A DNA stretch of 64,000 nt. Source: Littorina saxatilis (taxonomy: Eukaryota; Mollusca; Gastropoda; Littorinimorpha; Littorinidae). Positions 61,760 through 64,000 of this stretch are shown one piece after another. Every line of letters begins with the position of its first letter. The first letter of the stretch is position 1. The notes under the pieces were generated by a model. That model made no database searches and was not told where the DNA came from. It worked only from the letters and a program-made list of their open reading frames with translations. The stretch is taken from NCBI RefSeq assembly GCF_037325665.1, contig NC_090248.1, positions 19,151,519-19,215,518 of the forward strand, written 5' to 3'. The position numbers and the translations under genes were made by a program.

Positions 61760-61810
61760 GACAGTGATATCAAAATCTCGACCTCCGGTCTCGATTTTGA
61801 TATCACTGTC
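61760..61810. repeat. Strong hairpin, 18-bp stem
   Basis: GACAGTGATATCAAAATC is mirrored by GATTTTGATATCACTGTC around TCGACCTCCGGTCTC. It lies just left of the LTR retrotransposon region; whether it belongs to that element is unclear. Confidence 0.85.
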
Positions 61811-61812
61811 GC

Positions 61813-64000
61813 GGACAGTTGTATGTAGTTATAAGGTTCCTTGGTCGGGCGTTGCTGACAGGTACCTGTGTCAAGGTGGGAAGACCGGTAGCTGGGCTTA
61901 GCTCAGTGATTCGCGCTTTGCACGCTTTGCACGCATTGCACGGGACGTTCACGGTAAGCTGCGCGCTATTTGTAGGGTTCACCGTTTACCTGGTTGCTGA
62001 CTGAGAAATTCATAGGCATTCTTTTTTCTGTCTCGGCCGAGACCAGATGTTTGTTCGAACGGCTTCGAAATTCGGGTGTGAATTGTCGTTTGAGTTCGAA
62101 GTTATTTTCAGTAGTAATGTACGTCTACTGTGGACTTTGTTAAAGTCGGTTGCGTAAAGTGCGCGATGTTTTTCATTAGCCTGTGTGAGGTAAGTCAAAT
62201 TTCTTGGTCTAATTGGATAGACTTTTGTCAGTTTTTGCTGAAGGTGAATTAGCGGCCGGTGGCAGGGGACCGGGAACCTACATTAGTTACCAGTTGTACT
62301 GTTTTGTCTCGTCTTTGTGTTGTTGTAAATAGTGTTCATCATAGTGTTTAAAAGGAAATCATTATAATGGTAAATTATATGGTAGAAGGAAACCAAAGTC
62401 TAGTCATTGTGCTTCCTCCTCATCCCTAATAATGATGTCTATTGGAGGAGGAAGTCACGTGTCTTATATTTTTGGGGAGATTTTTGACTTTGGCCTTCTA
62501 GGCTTTCAGTGTTTACTGTCGAAGACAGACCGGACGGGAAGGTGCGAACCCTAGCTTCACAGCATGGAGGAGGCTCCACCACGCTGCTGCTTGAGCAGCC
62601 AGTTTGGACTCTCGCATCGTCACCCCCACGCTGCTGTGTGAGCAGCCCCTCTGGATCTTCTCCGAGGCTTCATTACGCTGTTTTGAGCAGCTATCTTGTA
62701 ACGTCACAGCGGCGCAACCACGCTGCTGTTGGGCAGCAACATCGAACCGGCGCCGTCGCTGCAGAGTGTGTGCCGTGTGACAGCTCTCAACTGGGCTGAT
62801 TCTCTCACCCCCGCGACAGAGACGCAGGTGTCGACCCGAGGGCGCACCCCCCCCCCTGAATTCGTCGAACGTGTAGATAAGTACTTTCTTACGATAGATA
62901 TCATTTATGGAATGAGGAGGGCCTTTATGACGTACGTGCTTTGTGTTTGACTATCCTGATTGTCTCGTATGTCGTTTGTTGACATTATTTTGACTGTTGT
63001 GTACTTTCTCATGTTCATTATGTTCATCTTCATATTGTCGTGTTAACCCTTCCATTGTTCCATCCATCGTCACCCCCATATTTCACCCAACTGGGAACTA
63101 TTAAATACTTTCATTTATTTACATTGGTGTTCTGTGAGTGCTGTGTGGTGTGGCCAAAGTTTTTGTGTGAAAAACTAAACATGCAAACGTGCATGCACAC
63201 GACAATGGCGAGCTTGCCAGGATAAATCCTTTTTGAATTCAAGGAATTCACTTCATTTTTGTCGTTGGCCACACTTCCCATACACTGGACACTGATGTAC
63301 TGTAGTTAATTAGCTTTTGTTGTTGTTGTCTGGTAACCTTGTGGGTTGCCTGTCCTTGTTGCCAGTCAGCTGTGCCTTGTTTTGATTTTTCATGTTTTGG
63401 CTAACCGTTTGCTAGTTGGTTCTTGTTTATGGAACTTCGTTCTGGTCGTGTTCTTGATGATAGTGCTATCATGGCGTCTAGGACGGAAAGTAGTTCGGAT
63501 AGGATTGCTAGGTGGCGTTCACTTGCTGAGGAGCTAGGTGTTAAATCTGCCAGTATTCCTGAGTTTATTGCCGAGCGGATGACCCGTGAAGATGAGAAAC
63601 AGGAAAAACTTGAACTAGAAAGGAAAGCTTATCAGGACAAGCTAGAACTGGAAGAGAAAGCTTATCAGGACAAGCTAGAGCTGGAAAGGGAAGCTTATCA
63701 GGACAAGCTAGAAGTAGCGCGTCGAGAGACTGATGAGCGAGTTAAGTATGTTCAAGCTCAGCGAGAGACTGATGAGAAAGCCGCATATGAACGTACTCAG
63801 ATGTTTGAAGAAAAACAAAGACAAGAAAGAGAAGAGCATGACCTTCGCATGCAACTCTTGCAGAAAGAGTCGGAAAGTAAGAGGGTGAAGAGAGGAAGTA
63901 GGGATGGAGCTGATAATGAGGGAGATTCCTCAGGTGAAGAAGAGTCTAGTGACCTTCGTGGTTTTCGGCCTTCCATACCGATGTTTGATGAGAGCAAAGA
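61813..64000 (+). mobile_element. LTR retrotransposon, 5' part (runs off the window)
   Basis: A gag-like frame at the right edge is preceded by ~1.6 kb of non-coding sequence that should hold the 5' LTR and leader. A TTATAAGG box lies near 61830, and a candidate primer-binding region TGGTAACCTTGTGGG lies near 63332. The exact LTR limits cannot be set because the second LTR is outside the window. Gag wording (PSIPMFDES) suggests the Ty3/gypsy group. The visible coding part looks whole, which would mean a young copy. Confidence 0.6.
63429..64000 (+). CDS. Gag-like frame of the LTR element (partial)
   Basis: The frame is open from ATG at 63429 to the window edge, 190 codons. It begins with a short arginine-containing stretch. 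A long charged coiled-coil region follows, with three copies of an 8-10-residue unit around AYQDKLELE, then an acidic DNEGDSSGEEESSD and a PSIPMFDES block like the start of many Ty3/gypsy gag domains. This is part of a fossil-type element and not a host gene. Confidence 0.6.
   Translation, partial: MELRSGRVLDDSAIMASRTESSSDRIARWRSLAEELGVKSASIPEFIAERMTREDEKQEKLELERKAYQDKLELEEKAYQDKLELEREAYQDKLEVARRETDERVKYVQAQRETDEKAAYERTQMFEEKQRQEREEHDLRMQLLQKESESKRVKRGSRDGADNEGDSSGEEESSDLRGFRPSIPMFDESK

Overview
The window looks like nuclear DNA of a marine gastropod mollusc. The evidence is split genes with GT..AG introns, an invertebrate glycine-receptor-like channel, tRNA-derived SINEs, LINE 3' ends, a very high load of (CT)n, (GT)n and tetranucleotide arrays, and a dispersed ~0.85 kb repeat that I associate from memory with periwinkles (Littorina). 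The genus is an inference; no marker gene fixes it.

Layout. 1-7.2 kb holds diverged satellites, a 54-bp minisatellite and one full copy of the ~0.85 kb repeat. 7.2-16.7 kb has no gene; it holds microsatellites, a 5'-truncated L1/Tx1-like LINE, SINE pieces, a fold-back and a MITE. 16,763-41,699 (minus) is a complete nine-exon Cys-loop receptor gene. It encodes 463 residues with an anion-channel signature, and all exon phases join without a break. Its introns carry SINEs, an L2/CR1-like LINE tail, relics of a duplicated exon 4, a 74-bp and a 22-bp minisatellite, and a ~7.2 kb palindromic element. That palindrome contains a tandem pair of the 0.85 kb repeat, one of which contains an hAT-like transposon, which in turn contains a SINE tail. 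43,784-50,446 (minus) is a ten-coding-exon gene for a 391-residue secreted protein with two closely spaced EF-hand-type loops, preceded by likely 5' UTR exons up to ~52 kb. 56,807-57,101 (minus) is the first coding exon of a rhodopsin-class GPCR, covering TM1 and TM2; I could not find its other exons. 57.8-61.2 kb is a 3.4 kb element with ~440-bp terminal inverted repeats and a TAATA flank duplication. From ~61.8 kb to the right edge lies the 5' part of an LTR retrotransposon, with an open gag-like frame running off the window.

The three host genes all lie on the minus strand but need not work together. The channel is a plasma-membrane ligand-gated anion channel, the EF-hand protein is exported, and the GPCR is a surface receptor. 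No operon-like arrangement or defence system is visible. The most informative finding is that the palindrome preserves an exact empty site for the 0.85 kb repeat. Together with subterminal inverted repeats, an end hairpin and a tandem pair, this points to a non-autonomous Helentron-type (HINE-like) family. Exon borders were read by eye from splice consensus and reading-frame continuity, without transcripts.
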